11,022 nt of DNA from JAGMXM01 sp964458325 (GCA_964458325.1 CAYWIM010000116.1:1-11022); one strand, 5' to 3'. Shown: positions 1-7,031, counted from the stretch's first letter. Translations and numbers: made by a program. Notes: generated by a model not told the origin, from the letters alone.

Positions 1-62
1 TCTGGCCCGGCGGCGCTCCCGCCAAAATCGGAAGTAATTTTTGCACAGACCCTAACAGGCAG

Positions 63-86
63 GGAGCGCGCTCCGCCGCGCGGCGG
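63..86. repeat. Two overlapping GC palindromes
   Basis: GGAGCGCGCTCC (63-74) is a perfect 12-bp palindrome and CCGCCGCGCGGCGG (73-86) is a perfect 14-bp palindrome sharing two bases with it. They lie beyond the probable queD terminator, in sequence where I see no gene. They might belong to the end of a gene lying left of the window. Palindromes of this kind arise easily in GC-rich DNA, so function is unproven. In the rest of 1-106 I see nothing recognisable. Confidence 0.4.
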
Positions 87-106
87 GCGGCAAGCTTGCA
101 GCCATC

Positions 107-124
107 AAAACGCCGTTCAGGCGT
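107..124 (-). terminator. Probable rho-independent terminator of the luxE-luxC-queD operon
   Basis: Read on the minus strand, ACGCC-TGAAC-GGCGT forms a 5-bp stem with a 5-nt loop, and the final T of the stem begins a run of four T. It lies about 36 nt after the queD stop codon. The stem is short, so the call rests on the combination of position, stem and T-run. Confidence 0.5.
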
Positions 125-159
125 CCGCCTCCTGGCGTCGGCGGCTGCGGTGGGACGGT

Positions 160-531
160 TCAAGGCGATGCATCGCCGCGATAGACGCACCGGGCGGAGC
201 AGGTTTCAGCGACGACGATTTCCGCAATCTGGGGGAGTGCGGGTTGGAGGCGCGTCCAGATCCAGAGGGCGATGTTCTCGCTGGTGGGATTTTCGAGGCC
301 CTCGATTTCGTTGAGGAAGTTGTGATCGAGCTGCTCCCAAATGGGCTTGAAGGCCGCGGCAAGGTCGGCGTAATCGAGAAGCCAGCCCAGCCGCGGATCC
401 ATTTCACCCCGAACGGCAATTTCGACCTGAAAGCTGTGGCCATGGATGCGCCGGCATTTGTGGGCGGGGGGGAGATGGGGCAGGAAATGGGCTGCCTCGA
501 ATTGAAAGGACTTGCGGAGTTCAATGCGCAT
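160..531 (-). CDS. queD: 6-carboxy-5,6,7,8-tetrahydropterin synthase (QueD / PTPS family)
   Basis: This 123-residue protein matches the QueD/6-pyruvoyltetrahydropterin synthase fold. Family enzymes of this type convert 7,8-dihydroneopterin triphosphate to 6-carboxytetrahydropterin, an early cytosolic step of queuosine and other 7-deazaguanine synthesis. Zinc-ligand histidines are visible at H15 (FEAAHF) and H30/H32 in the CxxxHGH motif, with C26 as the catalytic cysteine typical of QueD. The PTSEN segment (82-86), the D69-H70 pair and E109 complete the usual active-site set. The start at ATG 531 (MRIELRK) begins directly at the conserved first strand; a longer frame reaching 663 would only add sequence antisense-like to luxC. 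The start overlaps the luxC stop by 11 nt, so the gene is probably translated from the same mRNA. No other queuosine genes are in the window, so another pterin role cannot be excluded. Confidence 0.9.
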   Translation of the reverse strand: MRIELRKSFQFEAAHFLPHLPPAHKCRRIHGHSFQVEIAVRGEMDPRLGWLLDYADLAAAFKPIWEQLDHNFLNEIEGLENPTSENIALWIWTRLQPALPQIAEIVVAETCSARCVYRGDASP

Positions 532-1903
532 AGGTGGAAGGGGCTTCCCAATCAGACCATGTGAGGAGATCGGCGAGCGCGGGCCGGCCGTCATGGCGCC
601 AGGAGACGGGTGGATTCTGCATTTGGCCGATCGGGCAGATCCGGTTGGCGCCCCATCGGGCAATCGATGTGGCCAATGAAACCTGGCGCGCCGCGGGCGC
701 GGCGAGGCCGACGGCCGAGGTGCAAGTGCGGACCGAATCGGCGGCGTGCAGGGCCTCCGTGAGGTCGGAGACGCCTTTCACGTAGACGAACCGGTTCAGG
801 CAGGAGGGCTGGAATCGCGGGTCGGCCTCGTAAACCACGGTCCATGCGGTGGACCCCGGGCTGAACCAGAGGATGGTGTCAGGGGATGCCGCGGCTCGGA
901 CTTCGTAAAACGCGCGGCGGGACGCGATCGCGGCGGCGGCGGACAGGGAGAGCGGCGCGCGGGGCTCGACTTGTTCCCGGCACGCCAATGCATCCGCGAG
1001 ACGCGCGGCGAAATCCTCGGACAGCCGGCGGCCGCCATTCTCGACGTAGATGACATGCGGTGAGAGACAGCCCTGCTGGTCCCAGGCCGCGATGTCGCAC
1101 GCCGCCTCGCAGGCCGTCTGAGCTGCGGCTTCCGGATCGCGCGCGATTTCCTGGGCGACAAACGCGAAGCTGATCCGGTGCCCATAGCCCAGAAACCGGA
1201 TCCGCGCGGGCAATCGCCGGCGGATGGACGCCAGCGCATCGTCGGAGCCCGTGGCGGTGACGCAATCCGCCTCCGCAAAAAGGGCGGACTCGAGCGGTTC
1301 ATCGCCGCCAGGCCATGCGGCCAGCTCGAGACAAGCCCCCAGTTTCGGGGAGACCTCGTAGATCGAATGAGCAAACAACCGGGGCAGCGCGACCGCATGA
1401 GACGCGCATTTCACGAACTGGGCGGCGCGGGCCAGCAGGCCCAGGAGAATGCTCTGAAAAGCCGGAATCGGCAGGTTGCCTGCGGTGATGTGCACCAGGA
1501 GCTCGGGGCCGTTCGCCAGGCTCATCCGCGCCCCCGATCGCTCGGCGTCCCCGGCCGAGAAGCCATCCAGCCGCTGGGAATGGCCGAGCTCCTGGCGGAT
1601 CAGGGCGTCCAGGCTGGCTGGATTGATCTGCTGGAACCAGCCATCGAGGCCGCGCTCGATCGTCGGGCGCGAGAACCCGGTCTTCGCCGCGCCCAGATCC
1701 AGCGCCTCCTGCCGCAACGGGTAGGAAGGATCCAGCCATCGGCTCGCCACCTCGCAGAAATCCGCGATCGTGCGCCGGGTTGGGCGGTCTCGCAGATACA
1801 GCTCGCGGTTCCGTTTCAGGGTCTGCGCGGCGGCGCTGACGAGCTCCGGCTTGCACTCGGCTTCGGGCGGCAGGTCCACGAGAAAATAATCGGGCCGTTC
1901 CAT
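521..1903 (-). CDS. luxC: LuxC-like acyl-CoA reductase (fatty aldehyde-forming)
   Basis: This 460-residue protein looks like the LuxC family of NADPH-dependent acyl-CoA/acyl-protein reductases, which share the aldehyde dehydrogenase fold and release a long-chain aldehyde. The segment AAWDQQGCLSPHVIYVE (about 273-289) carries the family's nucleophilic cysteine, C279 from the chosen ATG. An upstream HITAGNLP segment (about 138-145) fits the LuxC pattern, and AWTVVYE lies towards the C-terminus. I chose ATG 1903 (MERPDYF), 4 nt after the luxE stop; a TTG at 1921 would add six residues and overlap luxE. No strong Shine-Dalgarno precedes either, suggesting coupling to luxE. LuxE is expected to deliver the acyl group. 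No luxA, luxB or luxD is present, so this is not evidence for light emission. Family assignment is good; the physiological substrate is unknown. The symbol is used in the family sense. Confidence 0.85.
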   Translation of the reverse strand: MERPDYFLVDLPPEAECKPELVSAAAQTLKRNRELYLRDRPTRRTIADFCEVASRWLDPSYPLRQEALDLGAAKTGFSRPTIERGLDGWFQQINPASLDALIRQELGHSQRLDGFSAGDAERSGARMSLANGPELLVHITAGNLPIPAFQSILLGLLARAAQFVKCASHAVALPRLFAHSIYEVSPKLGACLELAAWPGGDEPLESALFAEADCVTATGSDDALASIRRRLPARIRFLGYGHRISFAFVAQEIARDPEAAAQTACEAACDIAAWDQQGCLSPHVIYVENGGRRLSEDFAARLADALACREQVEPRAPLSLSAAAAIASRRAFYEVRAAASPDTILWFSPGSTAWTVVYEADPRFQPSCLNRFVYVKGVSDLTEALHAADSVRTCTSAVGLAAPAARQVSLATSIARWGANRICPIGQMQNPPVSWRHDGRPALADLLTWSDWEAPSTYAH

Positions 1904-1907
1904 GGGA

Positions 1908-3116
1908 TCAGACGGGCTCAACCATCAGCCTCGAACAGCCGCGAGGCTCGGCGTCGCGGGCGCGGCCGATGAGCTCGATCCCTTCGAGGTCGAGCCGGCC
2001 CAAGTCGAGGGTCTGGAGCGCCAGGACCGAAGCGACATTGGCCAGGTCGACGACCTCGATCAGGCCTGGATCCCCAGGGACGGCGAGCTGGCCGGTCTCG
2101 GGTGATCGGACCCGCACCCGCGCCCATGGCGGGAAGCGAAAGAGAGGCAGGGCAGGGGAATCGGACGAGACGGGCGAATCTGCCGACGGGGGAGCAGAAC
2201 GGTCGCCGCTCGAGGAGGCGGCCATCGGAACCGGCTGGGTATAGCCTTGCGAGCTGAGCTCGCACATGCCGTATTCACCGACGACATGCGTGTGCGGGAC
2301 GCCGAACACGCGCTCGAGCCGCCGCACAAGGGCGGGCCGCGAGAAGGTCCGGGCTCGGCTTTTGTAGCCGCCGGTTTCCATGAGTCGAGTGCCGGGTGGC
2401 AGGCGATAGAGGATTCCCGCCGATTCGATCGTCTCGAGGAGCTGGACGAATCCGATCGCGGTGCCGAGGATCACGAGCGGTCGAGCCTCGGATTGGCAGG
2501 CATCGAGAGCCGCCGTCGCGGATGCGATATCGAGCGTCCAGGCGCCCGCCGGGTCGATCCGGCCGGCCCGGACGGCATCCTGAGCCCGAAGCCGCTCGAG
2601 GATCGAATCGATCATGCAGGCCAGCGAAGAATGCGGGGCGTCGGCAAAAGACGGGACAAGGGACAAAACTCGAGGTGGACAGGCCATGTCGGGGACAAGT
2701 CCCGGGCAGACATGTTGCTGGAACCAAGGCCAGATCGATTCCCGGTAGAGCGCCAGGGACTCAGGGCAATGATAATGGCGGGCCGGGGATGCGTCGGTCG
2801 TCCCGCTCGAGCGAAACTCGACCGTCCAATCTCCGGGGTCCAGACAAGTGATCGCGCATGCGCGAAAGGCGCTCGAGGGCAGAGCGGGAATCTGCCGCCA
2901 ATCCCCCAGCCGCCCAGGTTCCACCCCGCGGTTCCTGCAAAACCGGCGGTAGACTGGGTTGAGCTCGAAATGGCAGTCGAACAGGTCGTGCGCCAGCTCG
3001 TTGAACCGATCTTCTTCTCCCGTGCCGCCGGCCGATTCGAAAGAGGGGTTCAAGCTCGCGCTCTCGCCGATCATCGAACGCAATCGGCCGGCGAATTGGA
3101 TCAAACGGTTGTGCAT
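1908..3116 (-). CDS. luxE: LuxE-like acyl-protein synthetase (acyl-activating ligase)
   Basis: This 402-residue protein belongs to the LuxE/PaaK-related adenylate-forming group. LuxE activates a fatty acid with ATP and holds it on a cysteine before transfer to LuxC. VEFRSSGTTDAS (about 99-110) matches the phosphate-binding loop, VVGEYGMCELSSQGY (278-292) the YGMTEL-type adenylation motif, and C394 in PRGCSRL, nine residues from the end, matches the position of the acyl-acceptor cysteine of Vibrio LuxE. A Ser/Pro/Asp-rich stretch (about 300-322) looks like a flexible insert between the core and C-terminal part. I chose ATG 3116 (MHNRLIQF). The same frame is open to 3734, but that extension is antisense to the conserved start of cca and is rejected. 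It is the first gene of the luxE-luxC-queD operon, divergent from cca. Confidence 0.83.
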   Translation of the reverse strand: MHNRLIQFAGRLRSMIGESASLNPSFESAGGTGEEDRFNELAHDLFDCHFELNPVYRRFCRNRGVEPGRLGDWRQIPALPSSAFRACAITCLDPGDWTVEFRSSGTTDASPARHYHCPESLALYRESIWPWFQQHVCPGLVPDMACPPRVLSLVPSFADAPHSSLACMIDSILERLRAQDAVRAGRIDPAGAWTLDIASATAALDACQSEARPLVILGTAIGFVQLLETIESAGILYRLPPGTRLMETGGYKSRARTFSRPALVRRLERVFGVPHTHVVGEYGMCELSSQGYTQPVPMAASSSGDRSAPPSADSPVSSDSPALPLFRFPPWARVRVRSPETGQLAVPGDPGLIEVVDLANVASVLALQTLDLGRLDLEGIELIGRARDAEPRGCSRLMVEPV

Positions 3117-3260
3117 GCGGTTTTGGTTGCATCGCCACAGCTGGTTTGCCGCTACAGCTCCCGTCGAGATTAGCGGAACCAAGGATGGAGGCAACCGAAA
3201 CCTTCCGTGCAGTATCGTTTTGACGCCCGGTGGGCCGCGGCGCAAACTTGGATCAACGCG

Positions 3261-4649
3261 ATGGAGATGTGCTATGCCCAGCGTGATTTGGCGGAGGCCG
3301 CCGAGACGATCTGCCGGATGGCGCGCGAGGCCGGCGGACGCGCCTTGCTGGTGGGCGGCGGGGTGCGGGACGCAGCGCTGGGTTTGGGCGCCAAGGACCT
3401 CGACTTCGAAGTGTATGGGATCGAGCCCGGACGGCTGCGGCGATTGATCGGCGCGCGTTTTCCGCTGGACTTGGTCGGCCACTCCTTCGGCGTGCTGAAA
3501 CTGCGTCATTTGCCGGTCGACATCTCGGTGCCGCGCCGCGAATCCAAGGCTGGCCTGGGCCACCGCGGGTTCGAGGTGATGGCGGATCCATCGATGACGC
3601 CCGTCGAAGCCGCTCGCCGGCGGGATTTCACCATGAACGCCATCGCTTGGGATCCGCTGACCGGCGAGGTCATCGATCCGTTTGGTGGGATGGCCGATCT
3701 CGAGGCGAGGCGGCTGCGGCATGTGTCGGACCAATTCGGGGAGGATCCGCTCCGGGTGTTGCGCGGCATGCAGATGGCCGCCCGGTTCGAGCTCGAAGCC
3801 GATCCTGCGACCGTGGCATTGTGCCGCTCGATCGGTTTCGAGGATCTGGTCCCCGAACGGGTCTTCGAGGAGTGGCGCAAGCTGTTGCTGCTCGGGCGGC
3901 GTCCCTCCCTGGGGCTGTCATTCCTGCGTGACACCCGCTGGGTGCGCTATTTCCCCGAGCTCGAGGCGCTGATCGAATGTCCCCAGGATCCCGCCTGGCA
4001 TCCGGAAGGGACGGTCTGGATTCACACGGGGCACTGCCTGGATGCGTTTGCGGCCGAGCGGGCAGGGCAGGATGCCGAAGATCTGATCGTCGGGCTCGCC
4101 ATCCTCTGCCACGACTTGGGCAAGCCGGCCGCCACCCGGTTCGAGGAGGGCCGGATTCGCTCGCCCGGTCATGAGGCGGCGGGCGAAGCGCCCACGCGTG
4201 CTTTCCTGGGCCGCATGACTCGGCAGCGGGATTTGATCGAAGCGGTGATCCCCCTCGTGCTGGCCCACCTGCGTCCCCAGGAGCTCTTCGACGCTCAGGC
4301 CGGAGATAGCGCCGTGCGGCGGCTGGCGCGCAGGGTGGGGCGGATCGACCGGTTGGTGCGCGTCGCGCGCGCGGATCAGCAGGGGCGCCCCCCGCGGCCT
4401 TTCGACGGATTTCCCGCTGGCGTCTGGCTGATCGAACGCGCCACGGCATTGAACATTCGGGACAGCGCGCCCAAGCCAATCGTCATGGGCCGCCATCTCG
4501 AGCAACTGGGGCTGGTTCCTGGCCCGGCCTTCCGGCCCATATTGGACGCATGTTACGAAGCCCAGCTCGACGGACAGTTCCACACCCTCGAGCAAGGGAT
4601 GGCCCTGGCCCGCCGGCGAATTCAGGAGATCGAATCCCCCGGGCAATAG
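3261..4649 (+). CDS. cca: CCA-adding tRNA nucleotidyltransferase with HD domain
   Basis: The product is 462 residues from ATG 3261. It belongs to the class II nucleotidyltransferases, which build or repair the 3'-CCA end of tRNAs without a nucleic-acid template. In order: LLVGGGVRD (about 30-37), the metal-binding DLDFEVYG (D46 and D48), RRDFTMNAIAWD (120-131), IDPFGG (138-143) and the DPLRVLRGMQMAARF helix (162-176). An HD phosphohydrolase domain follows with CHDLGKP (H284-D285) and flanking histidines. All key motifs are intact. A GTG at 3207 would add 18 residues and has GGAGG at 3187-3191, but at a long 15-nt spacing; the ATG start places VGGGVRD at the usual distance from the N-terminus. 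ATG 3267 is also possible. It is divergent from luxE and convergent with the M23 peptidase gene. Confidence 0.92.
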   Translation: MEMCYAQRDLAEAAETICRMAREAGGRALLVGGGVRDAALGLGAKDLDFEVYGIEPGRLRRLIGARFPLDLVGHSFGVLKLRHLPVDISVPRRESKAGLGHRGFEVMADPSMTPVEAARRRDFTMNAIAWDPLTGEVIDPFGGMADLEARRLRHVSDQFGEDPLRVLRGMQMAARFELEADPATVALCRSIGFEDLVPERVFEEWRKLLLLGRRPSLGLSFLRDTRWVRYFPELEALIECPQDPAWHPEGTVWIHTGHCLDAFAAERAGQDAEDLIVGLAILCHDLGKPAATRFEEGRIRSPGHEAAGEAPTRAFLGRMTRQRDLIEAVIPLVLAHLRPQELFDAQAGDSAVRRLARRVGRIDRLVRVARADQQGRPPRPFDGFPAGVWLIERATALNIRDSAPKPIVMGRHLEQLGLVPGPAFRPILDACYEAQLDGQFHTLEQGMALARRRIQEIESPGQ

Positions 4650-4676
4650 CTTGCGCTTCCGCGCTCTGCTCGATCT

Positions 4677-4693
4677 CCTCGATCCCATCGAGG
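4677..4693. terminator. Possible hairpin between convergent genes
   Basis: CCTCGAT-CCC-ATCGAGG is a perfect 7-bp inverted repeat with a 3-nt loop in the short gap between the cca stop (4649) and the peptidase stop (4716). The position suits a bidirectional terminator, but there is no T-run on either strand, so termination is only inferred. Confidence 0.35.
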
Positions 4694-4715
4694 CCCGGGA
4701 AATGATCTTCCGTTC

Positions 4716-5867
4716 CTAGTATGTCAACAAGTCCAGCAGCCGGGTTCCTGCCGAGGTGAGGACCCAGCGGGAGCCGCTCCGGGAGACCAGCCGGCGGCAG
4801 GGATTCTTGGCCTGCTCGGCCGCGTTGACCGACAGCAGGCGGTATTTGGCCGCTGACGGAAACTCGCTGGACGCGCGGGGAATGATGCGGATCGGGACGC
4901 CGCAGTAATTGAGCGCGATTTCATATCCGGCCACGCCCAGCCGGGCCGCCGTTGGATTCGGTTCAATCAGGACGGCGTAGCGTCGAACGAACGAAAAATC
5001 GGGATCCCGCACCAGAACTCGGCACAGTGCTGTCTGGTCCTGGATAAATTCGCGCAGGTGAAACGACTTTCCGCGGGCGTGCTGGAAAAGGAAGATCAGC
5101 CGTGGATCGAGCCCGAGGAGGTTCTGTCCGTTCCACACTCCATGATCGTCGCGCTGGGTGGGATAGTTTGCCTTGTACCAGGCACGAAACCGGTCGTTGA
5201 CCAGAAGGCCGATCTCGAAATGGAGATGGGCGAGGTCGCGGGAGATGCCCTGGCTGGTATTCGATGTCCGGCCCATCACGGCGATCTTTTCGCCCTGCGC
5301 GATCGCGTCGCCCGGGCCGAGACCGGAGCGGATCTCCCTCAGATGGGCATAGAGCGTGTAGACCTCGATGTCATCGATCTGGTGTTTCAGGATGAGGTAT
5401 TGGCCGTAGTTCGAGAGGGATGACTTGCGGTTGACATAGGCGACTGTGCCGCCGGCGGCGGCGAGGACCGGATCCGCGGGCTCCTTCTGGCGATCGCGCT
5501 GGATGCATCGGATATCGATCCCTTCGTGAAGCTGCTGGCCGCCAGTTCGGACGCAGCCGAACAAACCGCCTTCCCACGTGCGCCCGGCTGGCCCGGCGAA
5601 AAAGCGGCTTTCCCCGCCTTTCTCCCAGATCGCGTGGTTGGCGGTGGGGAGCTGGAACGGTTGGGCGAGCGCGGGCATTGCGGCGGCAGCGAGGCCGACG
5701 GCCAGCCAGCGTGCCCAGGCGCCTCGGATGCGGCGGGCGCGGCACGGCCATCCCGGCCGCAATGCGAGCGGGATGGTGTTCGCGAGCGACTCGACGACAA
5801 CATGGCCAGTGAGCCGGGGAACCAAGCGGGATCGTTTCCGGTCAGGGAGGGGATCGACGGCGTCCAT
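4716..5867 (-). CDS. Secreted M23-family (LytM-type) metallopeptidase
   Basis: This 383-residue protein carries a peptidase M23 domain, a zinc fold that usually cuts peptide cross-links of peptidoglycan. Zinc-ligand motifs are visible: HEGID (H114, D118) and HLHFE (H214, H216), with YAHL (H175) between them, so the enzyme is probably active rather than a degenerate LytM factor. A hydrophobic stretch, LAVGLAAAAMPALAQ (about 55-69), looks like a signal peptide with cleavage after ALA, so it should act in the periplasm. About 150 residues C-terminal to the M23 core match nothing I recognise. The 48 residues before the signal are unusually long; a TTG at 5762 would give a more typical signal peptide, so the start at ATG 5867 is uncertain. 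It lies 23 nt after the lipoprotein stop, probably in one operon. Confidence 0.85.
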   Translation of the reverse strand: MDAVDPLPDRKRSRLVPRLTGHVVVESLANTIPLALRPGWPCRARRIRGAWARWLAVGLAAAAMPALAQPFQLPTANHAIWEKGGESRFFAGPAGRTWEGGLFGCVRTGGQQLHEGIDIRCIQRDRQKEPADPVLAAAGGTVAYVNRKSSLSNYGQYLILKHQIDDIEVYTLYAHLREIRSGLGPGDAIAQGEKIAVMGRTSNTSQGISRDLAHLHFEIGLLVNDRFRAWYKANYPTQRDDHGVWNGQNLLGLDPRLIFLFQHARGKSFHLREFIQDQTALCRVLVRDPDFSFVRRYAVLIEPNPTAARLGVAGYEIALNYCGVPIRIIPRASSEFPSAAKYRLLSVNAAEQAKNPCRRLVSRSGSRWVLTSAGTRLLDLLTY

Positions 5868-5890
5868 TCAATGATCGTCGGTTGGATCGG

Positions 5891-6412
5891 TTACTCCCGC
5901 TTCTTGCGCAGTTTATCGGCGACCAGGTTGAGGCCGCTGACGATGCGATCGGCTTCCTCGCGAGTGGCGTCCGGGGTGAAGGTCAACATGCCGTCCGAGA
6001 CGCGGCGGGTGATGACGGGCGCGGCCAGCCAGCGCATCTGCCCGAAGTCGGCGTAAATGGCGACGCGCTGGCCTTTGTAGGCGGTGGTTGTCATGTCGAG
6101 AACGCGGGCGCCGTGCTTCTCCTCGAACTGAATTCGGATGGCGAAGCTGCCGGGCTCATCGATGACCCAGGCCCGGTCGATGTCCACCTCGCTCAGAAAC
6201 GGCTGCGTGAAAACGCAGATCTCCACCGGAGATGCCCGATAGACGGGGACGACCTGAGTACGATGGGTGCCATCGGGGAAGGTCTCCAGGTGCAGGCGCA
6301 AGTAGGTGGGTTCCTTTGCCTTCTCCCGGTCTTGCGAGGTGCTTTGGCATCCCAGCAGCGGCAGGACCAGAAGCGCCATAATTAGGTTGAATCGCCGAGT
6401 GCCACGCTTCAT
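5891..6412 (-). CDS. Lipoprotein resembling the SecD periplasmic head subdomain
   Basis: This 173-residue protein starts at ATG 6412 with a lipoprotein signal peptide (MKRGTRRFNLIMALLVLPLLGC): basic n-region, hydrophobic core and lipobox LLGC with C22 as the lipidation site. From about 68 to 165 the pattern FTQPFLSEVDIDRAWV, then IRIQFEEKHGARVL, then GQRVAIYAD, then APVITRRVSDGMLTF and EEADRIVSGLN follows the head subdomain of SecD P1, which contacts exported proteins. The membrane segments of SecD are absent. I infer a secreted, membrane-anchored stand-alone copy of this fold with unknown function. It is the first gene of the pair with the M23 peptidase, suggesting a shared envelope role. 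Its start is only 41 bp from the divergent gene at 6454. Confidence 0.72.
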   Translation of the reverse strand: MKRGTRRFNLIMALLVLPLLGCQSTSQDREKAKEPTYLRLHLETFPDGTHRTQVVPVYRASPVEICVFTQPFLSEVDIDRAWVIDEPGSFAIRIQFEEKHGARVLDMTTTAYKGQRVAIYADFGQMRWLAAPVITRRVSDGMLTFTPDATREEADRIVSGLNLVADKLRKKRE

Positions 6413-6453
6413 ATTTCGACCTCGATCGAATGCAGTGGCGAAGTTAAATTCAT

Positions 6454-6696
6454 ATGAGCAAACAATACAACAAAAACCAGAAACGCCGGCGCCGCGAAGC
6501 TTACATCAAACGCAAGAAACACGCTCCTGCCCCCTCGAAGACCGCGTCCCCGCGCGCTGAAAAGGCTCCGTCGCCTGCCCCAGCCGCTCCTACGACCCCA
6601 TCTTCCGCCGCCCAGCCGGCCGTTGTCAATCCCGAGCCCGCTGCGGTTGCGCCTCCGCCCGCCCAAGCCGCTCCCGCAGAACCGCCCCAGGCATAG
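6454..6696 (+). CDS. Small basic protein with Ala/Pro-rich tail
   Basis: This 80-residue protein has two parts. Residues 1-23 (starting MSKQYNKNQKRRRREAYIK) are dominated by Lys and Arg and probably bind nucleic acid or the ribosome. From residue 24 it is a low-complexity Ala/Pro/Ser tail. I recall short conserved proteins of unknown function starting MSKQYNK in Verrucomicrobiota; that is memory, not a search result. No strong Shine-Dalgarno precedes ATG 6454 (upstream GAAGTTAAATTCAT), but the strongly non-random N-terminus supports it as the start. It is divergent from the lipoprotein gene and is followed by a probable terminator at 6758-6787. No function can be assigned. Confidence 0.7.
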   Translation: MSKQYNKNQKRRRREAYIKRKKHAPAPSKTASPRAEKAPSPAPAAPTTPSSAAQPAVVNPEPAAVAPPPAQAAPAEPPQA

Positions 6697-6757
6697 GGCC
6701 GGGGTTCCGACTGCGGCCGTTCGATCGTCTCGAGGCCACTGGCGGGATCGCCGCCGG

Positions 6758-6787
6758 ATCGAAAGGGGCTTGCGGTCCCTCGATTTT
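6758..6787 (+). terminator. Probable rho-independent terminator after the small basic protein gene
   Basis: ATCGA (6758-6762) pairs with TCGAT (6780-6784), and inside it GGG pairs with CCC (6777-6779), leaving a two-A bulge. The stem runs directly into a T-run (6784-6787). It lies about 60 nt after the stop at 6696, which suits termination of that gene ahead of the tRNA. Confidence 0.5.
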
Positions 6788-6805
6788 CATGTCACATATT
6801 TGCTG

Positions 6806-6835
6806 TTGCGGCACGGGGCCTGCAGCCCGTAAGAT
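6806..6835 (+). promoter_or_regulatory. Possible sigma-70-type promoter of the tRNA-Arg gene
   Basis: TTGCGG (6806-6811) and TAAGAT (6830-6835) are spaced by 18 nt and resemble weak -35 and -10 boxes. Transcription would start near 6842, about 40 nt before the mature tRNA. The -35 match is poor, so this is only a candidate. Confidence 0.35.
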
Positions 6836-6857
6836 TTGCCCCGTCGCTGTGGCGGTT

Positions 6858-6873
6858 CCCCGGTTCGCCGGGG
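6858..6873. other. GC hairpin with TTCG loop just upstream of tRNA-Arg
   Basis: CCCCGG-TTCG-CCGGGG is a perfect 6-bp stem closing a 4-nt TTCG loop. It ends 9 nt before the first tRNA base. No T-run follows, so it is not a typical terminator. In the precursor RNA it could define the 5' leader for RNase P processing. Confidence 0.55.
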
Positions 6874-6882
6874 TCCTGAGGT

Positions 6883-6959
6883 GCATCCGTAGCTCAATTG
6901 GATAGAGCATCTGACTACGGATCAGAAGGTTTCAGGTTCAACTCCTGACGGATGCGCCA
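6883..6959 (+). tRNA. tRNA-Arg (anticodon ACG)
   Basis: A complete cloverleaf can be drawn. The acceptor stem GCATCCG (6883-6889) pairs perfectly with CGGATGC (6949-6955). The D-arm is GCTC/GAGC with loop AATTGGATA. The anticodon stem TCTGA/TCAGA (6910-6914/6922-6926) closes loop CTACGGA, with anticodon ACG at 6917-6919, which reads CGN arginine codons after A34 is converted to inosine. The variable loop is five bases, and the T-arm TCAGG/CCTGA has loop TTCAACT. Discriminator G and the 3' CCA (6957-6959) are encoded. It marks the boundary between chromosomal genes and the element-like segment to its right; tRNA-Arg genes are common integration sites, which is inference here. Confidence 0.97.
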
Positions 6960-7009
6960 CTTCAGCAGCAAGGAGTTACGAAGAATTCAGGGTGCCCAGC
7001 GAAAACAGC

Positions 7010-7031
7010 CCTTTGGCAATCCTTTGGCAAT
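7010..7031. repeat. Tandem 11-bp direct repeat
   Basis: CCTTTGGCAAT occurs twice with no spacer (7010-7020 and 7021-7031), 50 nt after the tRNA. The copies are identical. Function is unknown; a chance slippage duplication is the simplest explanation. Confidence 0.6.

Noticed and set aside
1901..1921. TTG at 1921 as the start of the LuxC-like gene
   Set aside because: An ATG six codons later (1903) lies 4 nt after the luxE stop and needs no rare start; the TTG has no better ribosome binding site.
160..3116. A bioluminescence (lux) operon
   Set aside because: Only LuxC- and LuxE-like genes are present; luciferase subunits and the thioesterase are absent, and the third gene is queD.
1178..3173. 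Plus-strand open frames opposite luxC and luxE (1178-1972, 2247-3173)
   Set aside because: No recognisable domains, and the opposite strand carries complete LuxC and LuxE motifs.
3117..3734. Upstream extension of the LuxE-like frame to a 608-residue protein
   Set aside because: The extension is antisense to the conserved N-terminal motifs of cca and has no family resemblance; ATG 3116 gives a LuxE-sized protein.
3670..4479. Long minus-strand open frame opposite cca
   Set aside because: Arg/Pro/Ala-rich low-complexity translation, opposite a gene with intact catalytic motifs; a by-product of GC richness.
6932..6959. Second attachment-site copy of the tRNA 3' end within the window
   Set aside because: I read through to 11022 and saw no repeat of the T-arm/acceptor sequence; if it exists it is outside the window.
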